DNA of 64,000 bases from Boesenbergia rotunda. Its lineage: Eukaryota > Streptophyta > Magnoliopsida > Zingiberales > Zingiberaceae. The translations under genes were made by a program, and so were the position numbers. Where the stretch lies: positions 71,541-135,540 of the forward strand of contig JAGFNQ010006396.1 of NCBI GenBank assembly GCA_024364735.1. The letters run 5' to 3'. Under the pieces are notes generated by a model. The model did not search any database. It had not been told where the DNA came from and saw nothing but the letters and a program-made list of their open reading frames with translations. Shown here in pieces: positions 31,812 through 41,791 of the stretch. How positions within the stretch are numbered: position 1 is the first letter of the stretch; every line of letters begins with the position of its first letter.

Positions 31812-32640
31812 TACTACAAGAATTCCCTTTCGGTATTTGTGATAGAATTTAATTCATTTACTAATTTAATGATCAAACTTTCTTACGGTAGCTAATAATG
31901 ATTGAATTATATTCGGTCACTATTTGAAAAATAAAAAAAATATTTCAGTCGTTATTTAGTGACCAAAGTATTAATTTGATTGCTAAATTAGCAGTCAATA
32001 ATATTTCCGTCTCAATTTAGTGTCTGGATTAATACTAGGTTGTTAATTAGCAATCGAATATAATTCGGTCGCTAAAACCCCTAATATCCTTTAGCCTTTT
32101 CCATTTGCGTGCGCATGCACCAGAGCCCGAAGCCCTAATTTCTCTCAGTCGATGATGCCCCACCGCTGATCTCCAATCTTCTCTCCGGTGAGCAACTATA
32201 AGTTCTTCTCCTCTCCTCTTCTCTCCCCTCTCCTTTCCCCTCCACTCTTTGGTCTGATCTAATACCCTACCACTATTCGAAATTGATGATTCGGAACCAC
32301 CGATTCGACAGTTCATGGGGGGTCAACCCATAATCTTAACTACTCAAGAAGATTACGGTTCACAATTCTGAAGGTTCAAGGATCATCACAGTTTGCGATG
32401 GTTCGAGATAATTATATTAAAAAATTTAAAATTTATTTTAAAAAAAGCTTGTACTTATTTAAGTTACCTACGTATCCCCTTAAGGTATAATGGAATCAAA
32501 ACTCACGTAATTCATTTACATTTTTACTCTTTTACATCACTCACTTCCATTTCCTATCATTCCCATTGTATTCATTCCTTCAATATCAAATTTTTTAACT
32601 TTATCTTCTGAAAGTTTCATTTATTGAATTTTTTTCTCGA
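31812..32640. mobile_element. CACTA-like left end with captured 5'-leader-like DNA
   Basis: TACTACAAGAA at 31812 is one base off the CACTACAAGAA terminus of En/Spm-type elements. It is followed by sub-terminal repeats of the GGTCGCTAAA/TTTAGTGACC kind on both strands (31870-32080). From 32090 to 32335 a GC-richer, pyrimidine-rich stretch looks like a plant promoter/5' leader, but I see no coding region. No matching right terminus was found in the window. Confidence 0.45.
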
Positions 32641-33786
32641 CTCTGTTTCAATCGTCAAGTAATGCTTGGGCTTCCAATGAGTCGGGAGAGATAGTTGATC
32701 GTTATTCATATAATATGTTGCTGCCGGAACTAAGCGTCTGCTCCACAGCAACAGTTGACACTGGACAAGCTAAAATTTCTTTGTCAATCACGGAGAGAAT
32801 AGGAAAATTTTGAGCCTTCTGTGACCACCAATTTAGAACATCGAAATCTTCGCTATCTGCTTCATTAAAATCAAAAGAAGTAGTAAAATAATTCTCAAGT
32901 TCCTATGTGGAACTTGAGGATCCTCGTGGATGTTTCGTCCGTTTATTTAATAAAAGTTATACTTTTATAAGTTTTAAATTACTATTAGTAGTTTGTTGTG
33001 TTTCAGAAATATTAGTTTGTATTCTATATTTTATATAATATTGATTATAAATATCATATAAATAATTTCTAATATTATATATAATATTAACTGGATTAGG
33101 AGAAGAAGAATCCTTAATAGGAATTAAAACATCATAATATAAAGTTAATATTTTTTGTAAAACTTCTAATTTAAATGTAAGATCTAAAGTAAAATTCACT
33201 AAAACTAAATAAGCAGTAGGATAATAAATAAGCAGATAGTTATTCGATTACATCGCTAAATTCTTTTAAAATTTCACAAATATTACTACAAATATTCCAT
33301 TGTTGTGAAAATAAATATATATTAGTATTATTATTTTATACAAAATAAAAAAAAATAATTTATTTATATAGAAATAAATCTTGTAATAATTGATATGTTG
33401 AATTCCAACATCTTAGTACATCACGTGTAAATATTTTAAGTCTCATTCCATTAGTTTTACAAAACTTACCCCATTGTTTCATCATAGATGGATGCGACCA
33501 TAAATATGAAATTGAGATTCTAATTGGTTTAATATAATTTTCTAAATGTTTTAATCCATCTTGAACACATAAATTTAAAATTTGGCATACACACACGAAT
33601 ATGAAAAAAATAAACCACCAATTGTAGATTGGCAAATAAATTTTAGTTCTTCTATAGAAGCGGAATTAGAACTAACATTATCTAATGATATTGAAAATAT
33701 TTTACGAGTTAATCCATATTATTCTAAAATTAAATATAATAATTGTGAAATATTATGGGTAATATGTGATTCATCAAAAACTCTAT
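32640..33786 (-). pseudogene. hAT transposase remnant (C-terminal two thirds)
   Basis: On the minus strand, degenerate text reads SISLDNVSSNSASIEELKF near 33690, QILNLCVQDGLKHLENYI near 33570 and DVLRCWNSTYQLLQDL near 33390. A middle domain is at 32957-33199. The dimerisation region FDVLNWWSQKAQNFPILS, CPVSTVAVEQTLSSG, SPDSLEAQALLDDW is at about 32850-32650. These are hallmarks of RICESLEEPER/Daysleeper-type hAT transposases (RNase H-like fold plus hAT C-terminal dimerisation domain). Stops and frameshifts are frequent. The upstream coding part continues at 36596 beyond the nested Harbinger-like element. Confidence 0.85.
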
Positions 33787-34784
33787 GGATGCGTTTGGTT
33801 GAGGGTTTTCCTTGATAACCTTGATTATCCATCCAAGGTTATCAACGAAAACTCTGTTTGGTTTAGATAATAGGCGATTCCCGAGTAATGTTTAATATCT
33901 GACGCGTCAGCAAAAGAGGATATTCAACCTGAAATTGGAAAACTAAGGAAAAGTCAGGTTTTTCTTGATTCTGGGGTTAAGATAATTTTCTTTTCAAAAT
34001 TAACCTTCACTATTTACTATTTATGGTAGAAATACCCTTAACAATCAATTAAATTACATTATACCATTATTAAAACTTTTTGGCCGACTCACGCCCCGAC
34101 TCGTGAAGGCAACCCACAGCAAAACCCTAGCGGCGATTTGAAGTCATCGTCCCACCTCGGGCGATTCGAAGCCTTCTTCCCACCTCACGGTGATTCGAAG
34201 CCTTCTTCCCACCTCGCGGCGAGATCCTAGCAGCGCACAATCACAACCCACCTCCCGGTTTTCCGATCGTAATCGTAGTAGCATGCGAAGAACCCTAGCA
34301 TTCTTTACAGGTATTTATTTTCGTGTCCTTTCCATCTCAAGAAAATGTTTTCATGTTTGATTTAGTTTTTATCGTTTCCTTTGATGCTCTATTGGTTTTT
34401 ATCATTTATTATGTTCCTCTGTTGATTTTGTGTTCATAGGCATTCTTTACAGGATTCCCATGCTTGATTTTTTCATGCCCGGTTCCCATGTTGATTTTGT
34501 GTTTATAGGCACTTTGTGTTGATTTTTTTTTTTTTTCATGCTCGGGTTCTTCACAGGATTCAAACAATGAAAAACCTTCTACTTCTACCTTCTACATTCA
34601 TATCTCTAATACCAAAATTTACCTTATACAAACTGATATATTAATTTTGACTGGTTTTGTTCTTTAAATATATGCTCAATGTTAGATGTATAAAAGACTA
34701 AACTTTATTGTGAGTTTAATGTTAGATGATTGGTTTTGCTGCCTGCATATTGTGAGTTCTTATATTGTTCTTATATTTTAATTT

Positions 34785-35374
34785 AGAGTCATCCAGCTAC
34801 TATTGATTTAAGGAACAAAGAGTTCCCCCACCTAGATGACTTAATGTCTGTGTGAGGGAAAGATCGCGCCACAGGAGCTAATGCGGAAACCTCAGCTGAT
34901 GCAGTAGAATAGATAAATTTATGCGATGAAGAGGTTGACACGTTTGAGCTTGAAAAAGACGAATATGTTGGAGGTCACAATGAAGAATCTGATGACGGCA
35001 ACTAAGCAATAAATAAATTTGAGACTCCAAGTTCATTAGTTTGTCCAATAAACAAGAAGTCAACAAAAAAAAAAAGGCAAGTCTGATGATGTTCTAGGTG
35101 ACTTGGTGGGAGAGATTCAAAAATATATTATTTTTGTTGCTCAGGCTGATGAGGAGATCTCCACCTACTTCAAAAAGAAAACAGAGAATAGTGATAGAAA
35201 AATGAAGATATACGAAGAGATAATAGAACTTTCTGAATTCTCTGAGCTAGAAATTATGGATGTTGGGGAGTATATTCTCAAAGATGAACACAAGGTTGAC
35301 AGCTTCTTCGCATTGCCAATGATATTTAGGAGAAATTATGTGGTGAAGCAACTCTCTGAGATCCATCCCAAATG
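34785..35374 (+). pseudogene. Myb/SANT-like ORF of a Harbinger element, C-terminal part
   Basis: Text reads LRNKEFPHLDDLMSV then GKDRATGANAETSADAVE, followed by an acidic linker and a Lys-rich segment (34800-35090). From 35103 an open frame of 90 aa gives EIQKYIIFVAQADEEISTYF, then KIYEEIIELSEFSELEIMDVG and FFALPMIFRRNYVVKQLSE. PIF/Harbinger elements usually carry such a Myb/SANT-like protein that helps the transposase bind DNA. The N-terminal DNA-binding domain is missing, and stops at 34851-34853 and around 35003 break the first half. Confidence 0.65.
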
Positions 35375-35523
35375 AATTAGCTATTTGAAGTAGGTTGTTG
35401 GTACTTATATTTTGATATACTTTGGATAGTTGTGATATCATTTCAAACAAAACTTATTTGGATGAATACCATTTTGCATTGAACTTGGATTGACTTTATT
35501 GGATGAATCTTTTTGAATTATTT

Positions 35524-35700
35524 CTATCTATTGGAGTATGCAGTAGATTGGAATTTCTTGATTCCTCCATGCGGTCGAACATCTTCCATACTGTAGCCCA
35601 GGGGATCTTCGTACTGTAATGAACTAGCACTACTATTACTAGACTTCTTCTTCTTTCCACCTTTTGACTCCATTAATTCATCTGATATTTCTGGAAGACC
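35524..35700 (-). pseudogene. Host-gene-like exon captured in the Harbinger-like element
   Basis: On the minus strand a TTCCAG acceptor is followed by EISDELMESKGGKKKKSSNSS, a short linker and DVRPHGGIKKFQSTAYSN. The ending looks like the conserved C-terminus of a small plant protein family that I recognise but cannot name with certainty. A possible upstream exon with an AAGATG|GTAAGA donor lies near 36236-36290. It runs antisense to the Myb/SANT remnant and does not belong to known Harbinger coding, so I infer capture of a host transcript region. Confidence 0.45.
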
Positions 35701-36595
35701 AGAAGAATCACACACAGAATAAATCAAAAGGAGAGATTATTGACAGAGAAAACAAAAAAGATCCAGCACAAACAATTATTTGACTTTCTGTAAACAAACA
35801 CTTTTCGATAACAAAAAAGAAAGAAAAAACATGTGAACCAATTATACTATATCTCCGAAACAAGAATGAAAAGCATAAGGGACTAAGTATCAAAGATAAA
35901 GCAGAAAATAGCCATAAATACTACAAGACTAATCAGATGAATAGCTTAACGAACTGGTCAAAAAAAAAAAATAGCAATGGAGAAATAACAGAACATAAAT
36001 CCTACCAAAAAAATGCAAATCCAGAGAAAAAAAGTAACACATCAACCAAAATAGAAATAAAAAATAATAGTTCGATGTTATTAGACGACGCGAAATCTAG
36101 AGTTATCGATTTCAACATAAGAAAAACAAAATAGCCATACAAATTAACCAAAGTTTTTTTAAAAAATTATTTTATTGTAAGAAAACATACGCTCTAAAGA
36201 TCAGATGAGTTCGTTGTTGTGACGACAAAGATATCTTACCATCTTGCTCGTTTTCAACGCCAAGGAAGAAGTTTTGACTTCATCAGATTTGTTAATATAA
36301 AATTATTATACATTGCATAATTAATATAAATTTAATAGTCAGAATGTCAAAATTATCATAAAATAAAATCTCATTTAGTTGTAAAAAATATTAAGATTGA
36401 ATAGGGGTAATATAGTAATTGTCATATTAGGTTATACATTAAAACTTTCAACCAAATAAGTTTTTGTCCCATTACCAAAGATTAAACCAAACAACATTAG
36501 GTTATATCTTATTCCCTATAACCTTGGTTATGTGATTACCTGGTAATCACATGCCCAAGGTTATCAAGGAACACCCTCAACCAAACGCACCCTAT

Positions 36596-36710
36596 AAGCT
36601 ATCAATCTTTTTTGGAAGATCCAAAAGTTATCATCCAACAGTAAATCACATCCATATAAGAATGAGTTTGCCAATGATTACTCCAAATATCATTGAAAGT
36701 TCTTTAGGTC
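36596..36710 (-). pseudogene. hAT transposase fragment upstream of the Harbinger-like insertion
   Basis: The minus strand reads DIWSNHWQTHSYMDVIYCW, then MITFGSSKKD, which joins across the insertion to LIEFLMNHI at 33786-33750. It corresponds to the (S/T)DLWTS...YISVTAHY(I/F)D region of hAT transposases. Confidence 0.7.
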
Positions 36711-39018
36711 CCAAAAATTTGGTCCCAAAATTGAAAGTTCTTTAGGTCCCAAAATTTGGGTACCTAAAACCTCAATATTTAGAATTGTATAAGCATCATT
36801 TGAGGGGGAGTATCTATCAACATTGATTGTTGATAATTGGTGCTCCCAACACATGGTCATTCCTAGTTAGGGATGTGCCTAATATTTCTCAATTTAATGG
36901 AAGATCATACACTACCCATGAGAAATGGATTTTCTCTCTTGAATTTAGATAATTGGAGTTAGAACCAATGGAAATCATAAAATAGATACATGGAAATTTT
37001 TCCCATGTAGTATATTTCATTGGTGTCACTTGAAAATTCTCTCATTTGTATTTGTATACATTTGGGACTATAGTTTATCAAGATTACTCCAATATAATTA
37101 GGTCTATGGGTAATGAACTTGTTAGAGATTTGGGGCTATAAATTCTCCGATTAATGTATGAATTTTCAATAGAATGGAGAATTAGGGTTCTAAACTTGAT
37201 ACAAACTTAGGATCATGAATTATCGAATTTCATCAAAATTGGTAAATTACCAATAGAACTAAGAATTTGGACTATGGATTGCTTAGGACAATTAGTTTTA
37301 TTGTTGCTATTTAGAGTTTACTGCAATTTATGGTTTATGAAATGCTTTATCTCAAGCCCAAGGTGTCTAATTTCTTGTATGAATTATAGAACTTGAATGC
37401 ATGCTAAAGAACAAGTATGGACACATCAATTAGTATTGATTCAAAAATCACCTTGAAAATTTCACCATACATCAAACTTACAAACTAAGCAAAATTTGGA
37501 GATGTGATCATTCATGAAAATTGATGCAACCCTATTTTTCCATGCTATTCATGATTATGAATTTTATGTTCAAATGGTTGTATGCAAACCTTGGAATCTT
37601 GATACAAACATGTTATAAACATACCTTGAACTGATCAGAATTTAGAAATTGATCATAGTTTGATACAAATTTGATACAAGCATGTTTTTGAAAGGTTGAT
37701 CGTACTTTTGTTTGTATCATGAAATCTGATCATAGTTTGTATCATGAAATCTAATGTTATATAGGCATGTTTTGAAATTTAATCATATGTTGATCATTTT
37801 CAAATTTACCATGTTTTCTGGAATCATGCTTTGAACTTTGTATTCATGAGTTTTACTCTCAAGATATATTGGAGATGTTGCATGATTTGATAATATACAT
37901 GTTAGTTAAAGAGATGCAAATCATGTTGTTTTCTTTGGTTAAAGAAACATGAATGTGATTTAATGGAACACTGTTAGGAGTTAAAACTAATTGAATCAGG
38001 GTTTAGAAGTGTTTCAGAGTTTCTGAACTTTCAGAATTTCTGAACCCTCGTTTCTGAATTCTGATCAGAACACAAATTAGACTTATGTATCAAACCTGAT
38101 CGGTCCACCGACCGATTAGGACACACCCTGATCAGTCTGGTGACCGATGAGGAATCATTCTGATCGGTCTGGTGACCGATCAGATCAATACTGATTCTCA
38201 GATCATTCCAAATTGTATCAGACCACTCCTCAGACCAATCCCCCTTCATCAATTTTGATGAAGTATCAATAGAACTTAGTAGGATGATGGTCAAGATACC
38301 TGGAACAAAGCCTAATACTGATTTGATACAAACCTATGTTGGAATGTTCAAATTCATAAGAAAGGGTTTGTTGAGTCATGACTCTTGTTCTTGATGTCGT
38401 GTTTCAGAAATGTTTCTGAAATGTCGAATATTAATAGAGTCTACACCCCTATTGAGGAATGCAAATTGTTAATGCAGTCTGATCATGAATGTATCAGAGT
38501 TTCAGGAATTTTTCTGAAATTTGATCGCTCCCCAGACTAATAAGAAATATGTCTGTATCAAGTTATCAACGAACCTGATTGGTCACGGAGACCACTCAGG
38601 ATTATGTGTCGGATACAGATGCATTCCTTACATATCATATGAAACATATACATGTTTGACCATGATATACTTCTGTATATGTTTTCATGTGCAATTCACA
38701 CTTATTGACGTATGATGCATATACGTTGTTGCCATGATACATTTATGGTATATACCTCTCATATGCAATTCAAAAATTATCCTTTGATTATTTTGGGTTT
38801 GGGGAGAGACCCTTGGTTGAGGAGGAGTATGATTAAACTTAACAGCCCCTCTAGACCCTTTTCGATGTTCGACAAAGGGGGAGAGTGTGGTTGGTTAAGT
38901 TTAGGATGATTATATTGTAGGGGGAGGATCCTGATTCCCCTATGATTCTGAATCTAAGAAATTAATTGAGAATCCCTAAACTTAAAATCGGATTGTCAAA
39001 CAACAAAAAGGGGGAGAT
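36710..39018 (+). other. SIRE-like copia 3' noncoding region
   Basis: No ORF beyond short chance frames. Purine modules of the PPT kind (TTTGAGGGGGAG near 36804, GACAAAGGGGGAGAG near 38870, TAGGGGGAGGATC near 38920) recur before the true tract AAAAAGGGGGAGATTG at 39003-39018. Hairpins of the GATCGGTC...GACCGATC type already appear at 38096-38200 and 38574-38602. The start of this element is not visible. Confidence 0.6.
38096..38200 (+). repeat. Three GATCGGTC-type hairpins outside the LTR
   Basis: CCTGATCGGTC-CACC-GACCGATTAGG-like, a diverged second unit, and CTGATCGGTC-TGGT-GACCGATCAG, spaced about 30 bp apart. They are the same module as in the LTR at 39815-40245. Confidence 0.75.
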
Positions 39019-39101
39019 TGTTGATGCAGTCTGACCCTGATTGTTGTTTTGGTGTTGACATCGATTTTAGTTTAGGTTGATGATTATGATTATGATTAAG
39101 T

Positions 39102-39268
39102 CCTAATCGGGGATTAGGCACGGAGTGATTGGAAAATCCTAGCTTGGAGGGCTAGGTGTTGAAAAGTCCTAATTCGGAAGGGTTGGGTGAAAAGTCCTAG
39201 CTTGGAGGGCTAGGTGAAAAGTCCTAACTTGGAGGGTTAGGTGAAAAGTCCCAACTTGGAGGGTTAGG
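39102..39268 (+). repeat. Hairpin array 1 (CCTARC-TTGGAGG-GYTAGG)
   Basis: Units: CCTAATC-GGG-GATTAGG (39102-39118), CCTAGC-TTGGAGG-GCTAGG (39138-39156, 39196-39214), a wobble-paired unit (39168-39187), and CCTAAC-TTGGAGG-GTTAGG (39223-39241). The last unit (39250 on) carries one C-A mismatch. The loop TTGGAGG is constant where the stem changes G-C to A-T. Confidence 0.85.
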
Positions 39269-39277
39269 TGAAAAGGT

Positions 39278-39748
39278 CCTGGTGAGTGAAGCCAGGTGAT
39301 GGAAATCACGGTGAGTGAAGCCGGGTCCTGGTGAGTGAAGCCAGGTGATGGAAATCCCGGTGAGTGAAGCCGGGTCCTGGTGAGTGAAGCCAGGTGATGG
39401 AAATCCCGGTGAGTGAAGCCGGGTCCTGGTGAGTGAAGCCAGGTGATGGAAATCCCGGTGAGTGAAGCCGGGTCCTGGTGAGTGAAGCCAGGTGATGGAA
39501 ATCCCGGTGAGTGAAGCCGGGTCCTGGTGAGTGAAGCCAGGTGTTTGGAAATCCTAGTGAGTGAAGCTAGGTTGAAATCCTGGTGAGTGAAGTCGGGTCC
39601 TGGTGAGTGAAGCCAGGTGTTTGGAAATCCTAGTGAGTGAAGCTAGGTTGAAATCCCGGTGAGTGAAGCCGGGTGACCGAAACCCTGGTGAGTGAAGCCA
39701 GGTCCTAGCTTGGAGGGCTAGGTTGAAGTCCCAGTGAGTGAAGCTGGG
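39278..39748 (+). repeat. Hairpin array 2, 49-bp period (NNNNN-TGAGTGAAG-NNNNN)
   Basis: About 16 hairpins with the loop TGAGTGAAG, most arranged as alternating CCTGG/CCAGG and CCCGG/CCGGG pairs with a 49-bp period (39278-39545). They are followed by CCTAG/CTAGG (39553-39571) and CCCAG/CTGGG (39730-39748) versions. Confidence 0.88.
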
Positions 39749-39814
39749 CATGGCACGAGTTAGAGAAGGGCTGGAGGCTTGTTCTCGTGACTTAGAGTGC
39801 ATTTGGGCTTGCCT

Positions 39815-40245
39815 GGATCGGTCTGGTGACTGATCAGGGAAGTTGGCACGGTGCTCCTTCGTGAATCGGTCTGGTGACCGATCCAGCGATGACTGATCGG
39901 TCTGGTGACCGATCAGGGAGCCCACAGTGAGTTGAGTTCCCCTGCTGATCTGCTCCTGATCGGTCTGGTGACCGATCAGGGATACTGTTCAGATCGGTCT
40001 AGTGAACGATCAAGTGTCGCGAGATTCTCCTTATGACCGATCAGGATGACTCCTGATTGGTCAGGAAGCAGCTTGATTGGTCTGGTGACCGATCAGGCTG
40101 GAGCCTGATTGGTCTGGGGACTGATCTGAAGTGTGCAGCAGACTGCTGGATTGGTCTGGGGACCGATCTGGAGTGTGCAGAAGACTGCTGGATCGGTCTG
40201 GTGACCGACCAGGCTCCTCCCTGATCGGTCTGGGGACCGATCAGG
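39815..40245 (+). repeat. Hairpin array 3 (GATCGGTC-TGGT-GACCGATC)
   Basis: About ten near-palindromes with 8-bp arms and a 4-base loop (TGGT or TGGG). Several are extended to 11-bp arms by flanking CCT/AGG. Most departures are G-T wobble pairs (GATTGGTC, GACTGATC). Confidence 0.88.
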
Positions 40246-41101
40246 AGCAGAACTTTAATTCAAATAGGCTGTCAGAAGCTCTGATCGCGTCTGTTTTCAC
40301 TGCCGATTCTCTGCTACTTGCTGATTTCATTTGATATCGATTTGCTAAGCCTCTGTTGGAGTGTGCAGGTGATAGCAGGTGATTCAAACACTCAAGGAGG
40401 GTCAATGGGAGGCTTTCCTTGGAGCAGGTTTGTTTGTTTCTCCTTCTCAGGCTTCAATGGCAACTGGAGCAGCTGGCGACTCACGGAGACTCAGCTGGAG
40501 AGGAGGTCTTCAGTGGACTGAGTGCTCAGGGAGGTCAGTGGGTTCATGCTGGCTCAGGGGATGCTGATGGAGCCTGGTGATGAAGCAGGAGCTTAAGAGG
40601 AAGATGAGAAGCAGAGGAGGCGACAAGAACGAACAGGAAAACAAGCAAGTGTGGCTGTGGATTTCGCTGTTGTTGTTGTGTTCCTTGTGTAGCTTCTCTC
40701 TTAAGCGTTCTTGTCACATTCTTGTGAGCTTCCCTTCTCGAGTGTCTCGTGAGCTTATCTTGTATCCATTTGTGAGACAGCTTATGGAGAGGTTTCTCCA
40801 CCGAGAAGGAGGCACTTGATATCCGGTGTTCACCGGGGCTTGATCTGCCGACGATCAAGGGATCGCCCACCTTACGGGCACACCAAGGAGTAGGGGCAAG
40901 TTATCCCCGAACGTTGTAAATGATCTTTGTTAGCGATCCTTGGTTTGTATTCTCTGTTTCTGCATTTCTGTTAAGTTCGTTTCTCTGCATATGCTTTGTT
41001 TCCGCTGCTGCTAACTTAAGTGCAGAGAAAATTTGAAAAGAGCTAAGATTGGTGTCTGGCTATATTCACCTCCCTCCTCTCTAGCCATCCAAGGTCCAAC
41101 A

Positions 41102-41775
41102 AGAATGAGAGTAGAGAAGATGTGTGTGCAAAATGCTGAAATAAACTCTCTATTTATATAATTTGGATCTTAACAGACGATAAATCATAGTCATTGATCA
41201 AAAAATGGTCAAATGAACTTAATCGTTAAAAAAATCACCTCTAACAGCTCCGAACCGCCAGTTAGGAGCCGTTGGAACCGCCGGTTCCAGCAACATAGAA
41301 AAAAAGATAGTTTGCCAAACTGGTGGTTCGACCCGTTAGTTAACCAGCGGGCCAGCGATTCAGCAGGTGCTAAACTGGGTCAACTGGCCACCCGGCTCGT
41401 TGACCCGAGTCAGGTTCGTGCTGGACCCGACCTATGGGCGGGTCTAGATCTGGGTGCGGCTAGGTGTGGTGGCCATAGTCTCAGGCATGGTCGTGAGGCG
41501 GGTCAGGCATGACTTTAATTGCCGCCTCAGGCCACGAGGCTGGCCTGCCTCGGCTCTAGTGGTGAGACCCTGACTATGAGCTAGCTTGGTCAACCTTTTC
41601 TCAATCGACCATGAGATCGGTCGCTGCCTTGATTAGTTATCCATGCCCAATGCTAGGCCATCACGAGCTTCGTCGGTCGTGAGCCTGGGCGGCCGCGAGC
41701 TTGGCTGACCAAGAGCTAATTGGTATTTGTATAGCTAGCATGCATGAAAATATATGGGAAAGATCATGAGCTTAA
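41102..41775. other. Unclassified region between LTRs, ending in a family-A LTR scrap
   Basis: No supported gene; the ORF at 41213-41512 is GC-rich and has no recognisable motif. The last 30 bases (ATATGGGAAAGATCATGAGC...) resemble an internal piece of the family-A LTR, apparently cut by insertion of the inverted LTR at 41776. GAACCGCCGGTTCC-type palindromes near 41270 are reminiscent of hAT sub-terminal DNA, but no termini were found. Confidence 0.35.
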
Positions 41776-41791
41776 TGTTGGAACTTGGATG

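Larger units (their letters stand above)
33787..36592. mobile_element. PIF/Harbinger-like element nested in the hAT transposase
   Basis: Terminal inverted repeats: left GGATGCGTTTGGTTGAGGGT and right (minus strand) GGGTGCGTTTGGTTGAGGGT, followed on both sides by a CCTTGATAACCTTG-type extension. TAT flanks both ends (33784-33786, 36593-36595); 3-bp duplications are usual for this superfamily, although TTA/TAA is the common form. Inside are a partial Myb/SANT-like ORF on the plus strand and an unrelated gene-like fragment on the minus strand. No transposase was seen, so it is non-autonomous. Confidence 0.85.
39019..41101 (+). repeat. SIRE-like copia LTR with hairpin arrays
   Basis: Follows the purine tract AAAAAGGGGGAGATTG directly. 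It starts TGTTGATGCAGTC and ends GGTCCAACA, 2083 bp. It contains three hairpin arrays (39102-39268, 39278-39748, 39815-40245), a region of unique sequence and a conserved terminal part. As it follows the tract it is a 3' LTR; the 5' LTR is outside the window. An inverted, partial copy of the same LTR is at 41776-46169. Confidence 0.85.

Noticed and set aside
31812..36710. One complete CACTA element
   Set aside because: Only a degenerate left terminus and sub-terminal motifs are seen; no right terminus or CACTA transposase was found, and the coding found here is hAT and Harbinger-like.
39815..40245. CRISPR-like array, because of regularly spaced near-identical palindromes
   Set aside because: Plant nuclear retroelement context, irregular spacing, diverging repeats, no cas genes; it is an LTR hairpin array.
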